Positions 29,045 through 38,707 of a stretch of 64,000 nt of DNA are shown piece after piece. Source of the stretch: Bacteroidota bacterium (GTDB lineage: Bacteria; Bacteroidota; Rhodothermia; Rhodothermales; UBA10348); contig JAJCYQ010000023.1 in the NCBI GenBank assembly GCA_029262835.1, forward strand, positions 40,767 to 104,766, read 5' to 3'. The position numbers and the translations under genes were made by a program. The notes below the pieces were generated by a model. That model was not told the origin of the DNA. It saw nothing but the letters and a program-made list of their open reading frames with translations, and ran no database searches. Each line of letters begins with the position of its first letter. Within the stretch, counting starts at the first letter, position 1.

Positions 29045-30474
29045 GGGCGTTCGCTCGGACCCAGCAATGTGAAGGAGCGCTCAAGCACCTGACCGTCCGA
29101 AAACTCGAGCAGGAAGTTTACAGGCATGGTGTCACCCGCAAAGGCGGTACTGGGGGCCATGACCCAGATTTCAACGCGGCGCATTTCACCGCCATCGAGG
29201 GTGAGGGGGAGGGCCTCTACCGGCCGCAGGTCAAGTGAAGAACCGTCGGCAACACGCACCGTGAAGGACGCTGGAACCGGCGTCTGGTTGCGCACGCGGA
29301 AACGCAGGCGGTTGGCAATGCGCCCGTCACCGAGCTCGGTGTAGGGCTCGCCGACGGCGCGCCCGATGTTGATGTCATAGTCAGCGCGCTGCGTCAGTAC
29401 GATCGAGAAGGCAGACAGTACGAAAACAAGGGCGATCGCGTAGATGACCGTTCGCGGGCGGAACAGTCGGGTTTTCTTGCCCTCCAGCTCCCGTTCGGAT
29501 GTGTACCGGATAAGCCCACGGGGTTTTCCAATGTTGTCCATGATGTGGTCGCACGCGTCAATGCATTGCGTACAGGCCACACATTCCATCTGCAGGCCAT
29601 CCCGGATGTCAATCCCTGTTGGGCATGTGCGTACGCATGCGAAGCAGTCAATGCAGTCGCCCTTCTGCTCGGCGCGGCCCTCTTCCTCTTCCTGCAGCTG
29701 TTTTTTGGACCTACGGGCGCGGGGCTCGCCACGGCCAGGGTCGTAGGAAACGATGGCAGAGTCTTCATCGAGCATGATGGACTGCATGCGGGCATAGGGA
29801 CATGTGATGGTGCACATCTGCTCCCTGAATATGCCGAAATCAAACAGGATGAGGCCAGTAGTAATGGCCATCACCAGAAAGAAGCCCCAGTGTTCGGTGG
29901 GCGGGGCCTGCATCCAGGTGAGGAGCGCTTCCCAGCCAACAAAGTAGGCGACAAAGGTGTTGGCAAGCAGAAGGGAGATCACAAGGTAGATACTCCACTT
30001 GGCGGCTTTTCTCCATGCCTTGTCGACGGACATGGGGCCCTCGTCGCGGCGCTTGCGAACGTGTTCCTTTCCCTCGATGAGGCGCTCAATCGGACGAAAT
30101 ACGAATTCCAGGTAGACCGTCTGGGGACACGCCCATCCGCACCATACGCGTCCCAGAAGCGCCGTGACCAGGATGACGGCCACCATGATGGCGATCAGCA
30201 TGAGCATCAGAAGGAGCGTGTCTGTGGGATAGAACACGGCCCCAAAAAGGGCGAATTCCCTGTGTACCACATCCAACAGCATGGCCGGCTTGCCACCGAT
30301 GTGTACAATGGGCAATGCGAGGTAGGCGAGAACGAGCAGAAAGCCGGTCCAGCGCCGCCGAGTCAGGAAGCGCCCCTTGCTTTCTACAGGGTACAGCCAC
30401 TTGCGCTTGCCATCCTTGCCAAGAGTGGACAGTACCTCATCAGGGGACTGGAGGATAGCGGGGCCATCGGCCAT
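29041..30474 (-). CDS. ccoG: Cytochrome c oxidase accessory protein CcoG (RdxA/FixG)
   Basis: TM segments, ferredoxin motifs CTITCPYARMQS, CIDCFACVRTCPTGIDIRDGLQMECVACTQCIDACD. Confidence 0.93.
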   Translation of the reverse strand: MADGPAILQSPDEVLSTLGKDGKRKWLYPVESKGRFLTRRRWTGFLLVLAYLALPIVHIGGKPAMLLDVVHREFALFGAVFYPTDTLLLMLMLIAIMVAVILVTALLGRVWCGWACPQTVYLEFVFRPIERLIEGKEHVRKRRDEGPMSVDKAWRKAAKWSIYLVISLLLANTFVAYFVGWEALLTWMQAPPTEHWGFFLVMAITTGLILFDFGIFREQMCTITCPYARMQSIMLDEDSAIVSYDPGRGEPRARRSKKQLQEEEEGRAEQKGDCIDCFACVRTCPTGIDIRDGLQMECVACTQCIDACDHIMDNIGKPRGLIRYTSERELEGKKTRLFRPRTVIYAIALVFVLSAFSIVLTQRADYDINIGRAVGEPYTELGDGRIANRLRFRVRNQTPVPASFTVRVADGSSLDLRPVEALPLTLDGGEMRRVEIWVMAPSTAFAGDTMPVNFLLEFSDGQVLERSFTLLGPSERP

Positions 30475-30480
30475 GGAGTA

Positions 30481-31128
30481 TTACGTTTCCTCTTCGTTGT
30501 CTTCCGCAGGGCTTTCCTCATACAACGTGCCCTGTGGCTCTTTGGCTCCCTCCGGGTTGGTGCCTTCAATGGAGCGGATGTAAGCCACGAGTTCGGAGCG
30601 CTCCTGTGGCGCAAGAATGCTTCCCCAGGGCGTCATGCCCTTGTCGAGGACGCCCTCCGTGATCACGGTATAAATGTCCACGTTCTCATTACCGTGAATC
30701 CAGTAGGCATCTGTCAGGTTGGGACCGATCAGGCCTTCACCACTGGCTCCGTGGCAGACCGCACAGTTGGCGCTGTAGAGCTGCTGTCCCGCCGCAATGG
30801 CCTCCTCCACACCCACGAATGCAGCAATAGCGTCATTGGAGACTTCAAACGTGGGATTCTGCGCTTCCCATGCCGTTCGGATTTCAGCGAGTTCGGCCTG
30901 GTCCGATGCCAACTTTTCCTCGTACGTGGGAATGATGTCAAAGACGTGCATGCCCAGAACGTAGACGGGGGCAAACGCCACGCATATCCAGAAGAGCCAT
31001 ACCCACCAACCGGGCATGGGGTTGTCATATTCTTCGATGCCGTCATAACTGTGCCCCTCGATGAGGGGCTCGTCCTGCGAGGCAGACTGATTCGGGTTGG
31101 CGTCGTCGCGATGCGTATCGTTACTCAT
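30481..31128 (-). CDS. ccoP: cbb3 oxidase subunit III CcoP, with one CxxCH motif
   Basis: YDGIEEYDNPMPGWWVWLFW N-terminus, single CAVCH heme-binding motif. Confidence 0.9.
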   Translation of the reverse strand: MSNDTHRDDANPNQSASQDEPLIEGHSYDGIEEYDNPMPGWWVWLFWICVAFAPVYVLGMHVFDIIPTYEEKLASDQAELAEIRTAWEAQNPTFEVSNDAIAAFVGVEEAIAAGQQLYSANCAVCHGASGEGLIGPNLTDAYWIHGNENVDIYTVITEGVLDKGMTPWGSILAPQERSELVAYIRSIEGTNPEGAKEPQGTLYEESPAEDNEEET

Positions 31129-31307
31129 TTTGATTCCTCTTGCACGTCCTCGGAGTCATGGAGTGGCATGTTCTTGTGGTGTTCGCGTTCAGATTTCTTC
31201 ATGAGTACGACGCGAAGTGTGACCAGAAGAAAGGCGACCACAAAGGCGAGCAGCCCAATGATGGCCAGATCACCTGTTTCGAGACCGCGGACGACTTCTT
31301 TGAACAT
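31125..31307 (-). CDS. ccoQ: CcoQ-like small membrane protein
   Basis: 60 aa, one TM, between ccoO and ccoP; ATGA overlap with ccoP. Confidence 0.7.
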   Translation of the reverse strand: MFKEVVRGLETGDLAIIGLLAFVVAFLLVTLRVVLMKKSEREHHKNMPLHDSEDVQEESK

Positions 31308-31346
31308 GATGGGTTGGGGGGCTGGGCGCGTTTCCGGTGGCGGGTG

Positions 31347-32027
31347 TCAGTTGATATCAGTGCCGAGACGCTGCAGGTAGGCGACAAGCGCTACAATTTC
31401 TTTGTCTTCCAGGCCGTCGGGTCCCCCGGTTTCGGCAACGCCCTCGGCAATGCGCGTGGCCTGTGTCCGGGCATCACGGACTGCAGATTCGATCTCGGCG
31501 TCGGAATATGGCACACCCACTTTGCGGAGTGCGCTCATGCGGGACGGAATGTCCTCGAAGTCAAGGTCATTGGCGAGCAGCCAGGCGTACGGTGGCATGA
31601 GTGACTGTGGACTTGTTGAACGGGGATCTTCCATATGCCGAACGTGCCACAGGTCCGGGTACTTGCCTCCTACACGGTGCAGGTCCGGGCCCGTTCGTTT
31701 TGACCCCCAGAGGAAGGGATGGTCATAAACGTGTTCCCCTGGTTTGGAATATTCTCCGTAGCGCTCAATTTCATCGCGGAACGGCCGGACCTGCTGGGAA
31801 TGACACCCGACACACCCCTCACGGATGTAGACGTCCCGGCCCGCCAGTTCAAGCGGCGTGTAAGGAAGGACGGTCTCAATACGGGGAACATTGCTCTCCA
31901 CCAATACCAGCGGCAGGAATTCGACCGTGCCACCTATGAGGATGGCGATGGTCGTAAGCAGGGTGAACATGAACGGCCAGCCTTCCAGTTTGCGGTGCTT
32001 GCCGTCTGTTTCAATGAATGGACTCAT
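31347..32027 (-). CDS. ccoO: cbb3 oxidase subunit II CcoO
   Basis: N-terminal TM; YIREGCVGCHSQQVRPFRDEIERYGEYSKPGE. Confidence 0.95.
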   Translation of the reverse strand: MSPFIETDGKHRKLEGWPFMFTLLTTIAILIGGTVEFLPLVLVESNVPRIETVLPYTPLELAGRDVYIREGCVGCHSQQVRPFRDEIERYGEYSKPGEHVYDHPFLWGSKRTGPDLHRVGGKYPDLWHVRHMEDPRSTSPQSLMPPYAWLLANDLDFEDIPSRMSALRKVGVPYSDAEIESAVRDARTQATRIAEGVAETGGPDGLEDKEIVALVAYLQRLGTDIN

Positions 32028-32041
32028 GACGGTTCAGGGAT

Positions 32042-33553
32042 TCAGGATACAGTGATGGACGAATCGTCGAGCTTCGATGGGGCGGTCGCAATGGTCTTGA
32101 ACAGGTTGACCAGCATAAGGATGACCCCTGCCAGGTACATCAGGCCACCAATGAGGCGCACCCAGTACATGGGTACGATCTGGATGACGGTCTCCATGAA
32201 ATCTGGATAGACGAGGCGACCTGCTTCGTCGAATGCGCGCCACATGAGGCCCTGCGTGACGCCCGCCGAATACATGGCCATGACGTACAGCAGCATACCA
32301 ATTGTGCCAATCCAGAAGTGGGCATTGGCCAGGCGCGGGCTCCAGAGTTTGGTTTTCCAGAGTCGAGGGAGCAGCCAGTAAATCATTCCGAACGTCATGA
32401 ACCCATTCCAGCCAAGCGCACCGGCATGCACGTGGCCAATCGTCCAGTCTGTGTAATGACTCAGGGCGTTCACTGTCTTGACGGACAACATGGGGCCCTC
32501 GAACGTGGACATGCCATAGAATGTGATGCCTATCACGTACATGCGCAGGACAACGCTGTCCCGGAGCTTGTGCCAGGCCCCACGAAGCGTGAACAGGCCA
32601 TTGATCATGCCGCCCCAACTCGGCATCCAGAGCATGACTGAGAATACCATGCCCAGCGTCGCCGCCCATTCGGGAATGGATGTGTAGTTCAGGTGGTGGG
32701 GGCCCGCCCATATATAGATGAAAACGAGGCTCCAGAAGTGGACAATCGACAGCCGGTAGGAGAATACCGGTCGTTCGGCCGCCTTGGGCAGGAAGTAGTA
32801 CATGAGGCCCAGGAACGGCGTAGTCAGGAAGAAGGCCACGGCGTTGTGCCCGTACCACCATTGGATAAAGGCATCCTGGACGCCGGCGTAGATCGGATAA
32901 CTCTTGAAAAGACCGGCCGGTATGGCTAGGCTGTTCCCGATATGGAGAACAGCCACGGTCACGATCGTGGCGATGTAGAACCAGATGGCTACGTACAGAT
33001 GCTTTTCCCGCCTGACCTTCAGCGTCCAGAAGAAGTTGACGGCGAATACAACCCAGATGACCGTGATCAGAATGTCGATGGGCCACTCGAGTTCGGCGTA
33101 CTCCTTGCTGGTTGTGATTCCAAGTGGGAGTGTGATGGCGGCCGATACGATGATGGTTTGCCATCCCCAGAAGTGGATGCGGCTCATAAGGTCGCTGAAC
33201 ATCCGCGCCTTCACGAGTCGCTGCGTGGAGTAATAGACAGCCGCAAAAATGGCGTTGCCGGCGAAGGCAAAAATCACGGCGTTGGTATGCAGCGGCCGGA
33301 GGCGGCCGAACGTCAGGTATGGACCCAGGTTGGCCTGCCAGAATGGCATCTGGAGCGCGATGAGCGCACCAACCAGCATTCCTACGAAGCCCCAGATGGC
33401 GGTTGCCAGGACGAAAAGACGGACAATCCCGTCGTCGAAATGTACAAGTTCGCCCCGGCTTTCCCGGTACGCGTGAGGTTGCGTCGTTTCCATGAATGGT
33501 GTGGTGGGTTCAGTAGCAGCCCCATGATATGTGTTTTTTGCGTTGTTTGGCAA
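32042..33553 (-). CDS. ccoN: cbb3 oxidase subunit I CcoN (start may be Met at 33493)
   Basis: Heme-copper oxidase core: LHTNAVIFAFAGNAIFA, WWYGHNAVAFFLT, HYTDWTIGHVHAGALGWNG. Confidence 0.96.
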   Translation of the reverse strand: MPNNAKNTYHGAATEPTTPFMETTQPHAYRESRGELVHFDDGIVRLFVLATAIWGFVGMLVGALIALQMPFWQANLGPYLTFGRLRPLHTNAVIFAFAGNAIFAAVYYSTQRLVKARMFSDLMSRIHFWGWQTIIVSAAITLPLGITTSKEYAELEWPIDILITVIWVVFAVNFFWTLKVRREKHLYVAIWFYIATIVTVAVLHIGNSLAIPAGLFKSYPIYAGVQDAFIQWWYGHNAVAFFLTTPFLGLMYYFLPKAAERPVFSYRLSIVHFWSLVFIYIWAGPHHLNYTSIPEWAATLGMVFSVMLWMPSWGGMINGLFTLRGAWHKLRDSVVLRMYVIGITFYGMSTFEGPMLSVKTVNALSHYTDWTIGHVHAGALGWNGFMTFGMIYWLLPRLWKTKLWSPRLANAHFWIGTIGMLLYVMAMYSAGVTQGLMWRAFDEAGRLVYPDFMETVIQIVPMYWVRLIGGLMYLAGVILMLVNLFKTIATAPSKLDDSSITVS

Positions 33554-33600
33554 GCCCCGTTGCCGGTGCGTTCGGCGGCGGGGGGATCCTGCACTGCGCT

Positions 33601-33659
33601 GTAGGTGAATATCCTACGTGCGGTCCGGCAGCGGGCAGTCATGTGGGCGAATCCCCCAC
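33601..33659. promoter_or_regulatory. Two related 17-bp interrupted dyads (GTAGG-N7-CCTAC and GTGGG-N7-CCCAC) between ccoN and response regulator gene
   Basis: GTAGGTGAATATCCTAC at 33601-33617 and GTGGGCGAATCCCCCAC at 33643-33659; conserved GAAT centre and trailing GT; 42-bp repeat spacing. Confidence 0.65.
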
Positions 33660-33774
33660 GTTGGATGAAGAGACGCCACTATTCACGTGTGGTACACGTC
33701 CCGTCATGACTCGCGTCAAGATCTTCTTATCGTCAAATGAGGATCACTTCGTTCACCTGTCATCGTGCAGCATC

Positions 33775-34449
33775 ATGCAGGATCAAGACATCATCCATGT
33801 CGGCATTGTCGACGATCACCCACTCATGAGGAAAGGTCTCCGGCTGGTACTTGAGGCCGAGAAGGACATCAGGGTCTGCTGTGAAAAGGAAACCGCTGAA
33901 AGCATGCTGGAAACCCTGGAACAGGCTCGTCCGGCCGTGGTCATTGTGGACGTATCGCTTCCGGGAATGAGTGGGATCGAACTCATTCCGCGCATTCATG
34001 CCATCAATTCGGGCATCAAGGTCCTCGTCGTATCGCGGCACGATGAGTCGCTATATGCAGAACGGGCCATCCGCGCCGGAGCGCGCGGATACCTAATGAA
34101 GATGGCCGCCGGCGAAGAGGTGGTAACGGCCGTCCGGCGCGTCCTGGGAGGCGGTATCTACGTATCCAACGAAATCAACGAGCGCCTCCTGCAGGGCATG
34201 GCCCTTGGGAAGAGCGCGTTCAACCGGTCACCACTGGATGTCCTTTCGAACAGGGAACTGGAGGTGTTCGAGATGACGGGTCACGGCCAGGGAACGAGGG
34301 AAATATCCGAGCGCCTCGGGCTTTCGATAAAGACCATCGAAAGCTACCGGGCCAGGATCAAGACGAAGCTCAACCTGGCTGGCGCGGCCGAGCTCATGCA
34401 ACACGCCGTGCAGTGGGTCGAAAGCGAAGTCGTTCGGCGGTCAGCCTGA
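33775..34449 (+). CDS. NarL/FixJ-family LuxR-type DNA-binding response regulator
   Basis: Receiver: VGIVDDHPLMRKGLRL, VVIVDVSLPGMSG, GARGYLMKMA; LuxR HTH: LSNRELEVFEMTGHGQGTREISERLGLSIKTIESYRARIKTKL. Confidence 0.93.
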   Translation: MQDQDIIHVGIVDDHPLMRKGLRLVLEAEKDIRVCCEKETAESMLETLEQARPAVVIVDVSLPGMSGIELIPRIHAINSGIKVLVVSRHDESLYAERAIRAGARGYLMKMAAGEEVVTAVRRVLGGGIYVSNEINERLLQGMALGKSAFNRSPLDVLSNRELEVFEMTGHGQGTREISERLGLSIKTIESYRARIKTKLNLAGAAELMQHAVQWVESEVVRRSA

Positions 34450-34467
34450 CACGATCTCTACGCCGGG

Positions 34468-35247
34468 TTATTCGCCCGGTTTGACGATTTCGTTCATCGT
34501 GACCTCGAACCGGATGACTTCCCACGGCGGAATGACCCCGCTGATACCCGCAGCTCCGTAGGCCAGGTTCGGGGGGATGAGAAGCGTGCGGGAGGAGCCG
34601 ACCTGCATGCCGAGTACGCCCTGTTCGAAGCCGGGAATCACGGTGCCGCCACCTATCGTGAAGAAGAAGTCGCCGCCCGCCACATTGGATGCGTCGAAAA
34701 GCTCTCCATCGGAGCGGAAGCCGAAGAATTCCACGAATACGATGTCACCGAATTCGGCTGTTCGGCCTTCTCCCGGTTCGGTCTGTGTGATTTTAACGGT
34801 ATCGAAAATTTCCTTGACCGTAAAGTCATACGTCACGACCGTATTCGGCGGGACACAGCCGCCTTCCAGCACGCAGAATTCTTCATCTCCAAAGCCTTTC
34901 TCGGGAGGTATGACCAGGCGGCGCGTACCACCTTCCAACATGCCCTGCAGCCCTTCGTCCCACCCGCGCAGTCCCTGCCCGACACCAAGCGTAAAAGTCA
35001 GGTCTTCACCGTTCAGCTCCGAGGAGTGAAAGACGGTGCCGTCCGGTAGTCGACCTTCAAAGGTCGTAATCAGCGTCTGGCCAAAGAGGACAGTCCGGCC
35101 CGAACCTTCAATCACATCTGTGACTTCAACGGCGGGTCCGCTGTCGCCCCCCCCACCATTCGAGTCGGAAGAGCAGGCAGCGAGGAGCCCCGCGGACAGC
35201 GCGACGGTGAGCGTGAAAAGAAAGCGTAAGCGCAAGCGGAACATCAT
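34468..35247 (-). CDS. Lipoprotein with two tandem FKBP-type peptidyl-prolyl isomerase domains
   Basis: Lipobox SAGLLAAC; two FKBP repeats (LGVGQGLRGWDEGLQGMLEGGTRRLVIPPEKGFG and IGGGTVIPGFEQGVLGMQVGSSRTLLIPPNLAYG). Confidence 0.9.
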   Translation of the reverse strand: MMFRLRLRFLFTLTVALSAGLLAACSSDSNGGGGDSGPAVEVTDVIEGSGRTVLFGQTLITTFEGRLPDGTVFHSSELNGEDLTFTLGVGQGLRGWDEGLQGMLEGGTRRLVIPPEKGFGDEEFCVLEGGCVPPNTVVTYDFTVKEIFDTVKITQTEPGEGRTAEFGDIVFVEFFGFRSDGELFDASNVAGGDFFFTIGGGTVIPGFEQGVLGMQVGSSRTLLIPPNLAYGAAGISGVIPPWEVIRFEVTMNEIVKPGE

Positions 35248-35353
35248 GGTTGACGGGAGGGAGAAAATGACTCTGTTTGCCCCAGCGAACGCCACCGCCC
35301 TGCAGCAGGTTCACCCGAAAGCGAGGAAAAACAGGGTAAAAATCCGTACCCGG

Positions 35354-36295
<942 letters not shown>

Positions 36296-36436
36296 TCAAT
36301 TCAGTGGTACATGGTGAACAGGTCCATTCTACAACGAAACGGCGTGAGGGTCCGCGACATGAGCACCCTGAATGGGCAATATTTTGCAAATTCATAACCC
36401 GGAGGTCGGTCGCCTGCCTTAGCTTGGCTTCTTTCG

Positions 36437-37939
36437 ATGCAAACGCCCAAACGGATGACCAACCCCGTGACAACACTCCACACGATTCGCTCCTCATTTG
36501 TCCACCGACGCAGGCAGCCGCTCCGCCAGGTGTCTCGACGTTTTCTGGGACTGGCCGTACTACTCGTACTGGGTGTCGGGCTCGGTCAAGGACAGACAGC
36601 GGCCTGGGCCCAGGACGCACTACGGGAGCGCCCACAGGGCGTCATTTTCTTTATCGCCGATGGCACAGGTTCGGCAACGTACACGCTCGCCCGTGACTTC
36701 CTGCGCGACCAGCGTGGCCCAGGGACAACGCTTTCCATGGACGCGGACCAGAAAGGATCGGTCGTTACACACGCTGTCAATTCCCGCATTACCGACTCCG
36801 CCTCGAGCGCTACGGCCTATGCCACGGGAGTCAAAACCTACAACGGTGCCATCGGCGTGGACCCCGATACGCTGCGGCTCGGCACCCTGCTTGAAGCCGC
36901 GGAGTCGAACGGGTGGAACACAGCGCTCATTTCGACCGCCCGCATAACGCACGCCACGCCGGCCGCCTTTTCGGCGCACGTACCGCTGCGCGCGCAGGAA
37001 GACGAGATTGCGCAGCAACAGCTCGCGCAGGGTATTGAAATCCTGCTCGGCGGTGGGCGAAGTTTCTTTTTTGGTCCAGAAGAGGGCGGGGCGCGCCGAG
37101 ACAGTACAGATATTGTAACAGGTTCCGGGTATGGACTCGTATCTACACGCGATGAACTTCTAGGCGCAACGCGACTGCCGGTACTGGGGCTGTTTTCAAG
37201 CAGCCACATGGCCTACGAAGTGGATCGGCGTCACACCGAGGAGCCTTCCATTGCAGAAATGACGTCGTGGGCGCTCGAGCGCCTCGCGTCTGCCGACGAG
37301 CCCTTTTTCATCATGATCGAAGCGGGTCGCATTGATCACGCAGGCCACAACCGCGATGTCGTAGCCCACCTGGCTGACATGCTGGCCTACGACGAGGCGT
37401 ATCGGGTGGCGGCGGCGTTTGCATCCACCCGGGACGACATCCTGCTGCTCGCCACGTCCGATCACGAGACAGGAGGCCTTACGCTCGGTGGAGAGTGGGA
37501 AGGGGGCGGATCGGGCTACCGGTACGACCCGGCACCGATTCCGGCCACCCAGTCGTCCATTGAGCGGTTTTCGCAGCAGTATGCCGAGTGGGTCCAGGCG
37601 CCCGAGACCCTGCGCCAGCGCGTTGTTACAACCCTCGCTGCAGATTTTGGCTACACGCTCGGGGAGGCCGATGTCTTCCAGATGGAGCGATTCCTGGCGA
37701 GCAGAAACCTGAACGGACTGCGCGCGTGGCTCGAGAACCTGCTGCGGGACGTGATGGCCCAGCGCGCCGCCGTCCACTGGAGCACGTCCGGGCACACGGC
37801 GGTCGACGTGCCTCTCTTCGCCCGTGGACCCGGCGCCGCGGCCTTCTCTGGATCGCTCGACAACCAGGAAGTGGGCCGTATTCTGTCTATCCTGATGGAT
37901 GCGGACCTCGGCGCCGAAACGGAGAAGCTCAGGCGGTGA
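36437..37939 (+). CDS. Alkaline phosphatase
   Basis: IADGTGSAT, ITDSASSATAYATGVKTYNGAIG (active Ser), MIEAGRIDHAGHN, SDHETGG metal ligands; signal peptide. Confidence 0.93.
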   Translation: MQTPKRMTNPVTTLHTIRSSFVHRRRQPLRQVSRRFLGLAVLLVLGVGLGQGQTAAWAQDALRERPQGVIFFIADGTGSATYTLARDFLRDQRGPGTTLSMDADQKGSVVTHAVNSRITDSASSATAYATGVKTYNGAIGVDPDTLRLGTLLEAAESNGWNTALISTARITHATPAAFSAHVPLRAQEDEIAQQQLAQGIEILLGGGRSFFFGPEEGGARRDSTDIVTGSGYGLVSTRDELLGATRLPVLGLFSSSHMAYEVDRRHTEEPSIAEMTSWALERLASADEPFFIMIEAGRIDHAGHNRDVVAHLADMLAYDEAYRVAAAFASTRDDILLLATSDHETGGLTLGGEWEGGGSGYRYDPAPIPATQSSIERFSQQYAEWVQAPETLRQRVVTTLAADFGYTLGEADVFQMERFLASRNLNGLRAWLENLLRDVMAQRAAVHWSTSGHTAVDVPLFARGPGAAAFSGSLDNQEVGRILSILMDADLGAETEKLRR

Positions 37940-38020
37940 TGCGCGTGCCCGGTCAACACGCTTTTAAGTATTCGGATAGGGGGGCGATACCGTAATCAGG
38001 ATGAACCCCTCTTTTCCCTC

Positions 38021-38668
38021 ATGATCACATTTCCCCCCAACAAGGCGGTCAGCCTGCAGGATGTTTCAGAGTCCCTCCGTGGGCCTCTGGCATCGCTCGG
38101 AGTGTGCCTGCAGACGCTGCGGGATCACGCCGGGCAGGATGCCGCGCCCTTCGTAGCGTCGGCACTTGGCGATGTGGAACGGCTTTCACGTCTGGCCCGG
38201 CATCTTCTCGAGTGGAGCGAACTGGAGGCCGGGACGCTGAGGGCGCATGCAAGCGCCTTTCAGGTCTCGGACCGCCTTACGGATGTCGTGGAGTGGCACA
38301 TGCAGCAGGCGCGCCTGGCTGACATCCCCTTTCGCATGGCGATCGAGCCGGGAGATGACCGTGCCTGGACAGATCCCGACCATGCCGCAGGTATACTGGA
38401 TGCGCTGTTGGAGCACGTGTTGGCCACAATGAAGGAAGGTGGAGTGGATGTGGCTATCGACATTGGCAGCACCGACTGCGCCATGAACATCACGGCCGAT
38501 CACGCGGCAGGCCAGACCGATACCATGCACCTGGCCAGGGCGCGTGCGCTCGCCGACCTGCTCGGAGGGCATGTCACGCTCAAGCCCTCGGTCTCCGCCG
38601 GTACAGTCTTCGCCGCTCATTTTCCGCTCCGCCTGCCGCGTCAGACGACGCTCCACTTGGCCGCCTGA
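38021..38668 (+). CDS. Histidine-kinase-like protein (HisKA plus HATPase fold remnants), catalytic motifs degenerate
   Basis: VSESLRGPLASLGVCLQTL...ERLSRLARHLLEWSELEAGTL aligns by eye with HisKA; ALADLLGGHVTLKPSVSAGTVFAAHFPL aligns with HATPase C-terminus; H-box His and N-box Asn absent. Confidence 0.75.
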   Translation: MITFPPNKAVSLQDVSESLRGPLASLGVCLQTLRDHAGQDAAPFVASALGDVERLSRLARHLLEWSELEAGTLRAHASAFQVSDRLTDVVEWHMQQARLADIPFRMAIEPGDDRAWTDPDHAAGILDALLEHVLATMKEGGVDVAIDIGSTDCAMNITADHAAGQTDTMHLARARALADLLGGHVTLKPSVSAGTVFAAHFPLRLPRQTTLHLAA

Positions 38669-38707
38669 GGCGGTTCCGGCCGGAATCTTTGCCCGTCCCG
38701 TGCGGGT

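Noticed and set aside
30248-30261. AGGGCGAATTCCCT palindrome resembling the cbb3 promoter dyads
   Set aside because: Lies inside the ccoG coding region, arms differ (no GT..AC ends), and is likely chance
29545-31380. 611-aa plus-strand ORF
   Set aside because: Fully antisense to ccoG/ccoP/ccoQ, which have strong motif support; shadow ORF
33529-33774. Upstream extension of the response-regulator ORF
   Set aside because: Receiver homology begins after MQDQDI at 33775; the extension runs through the dyad region and overlaps the ccoN start
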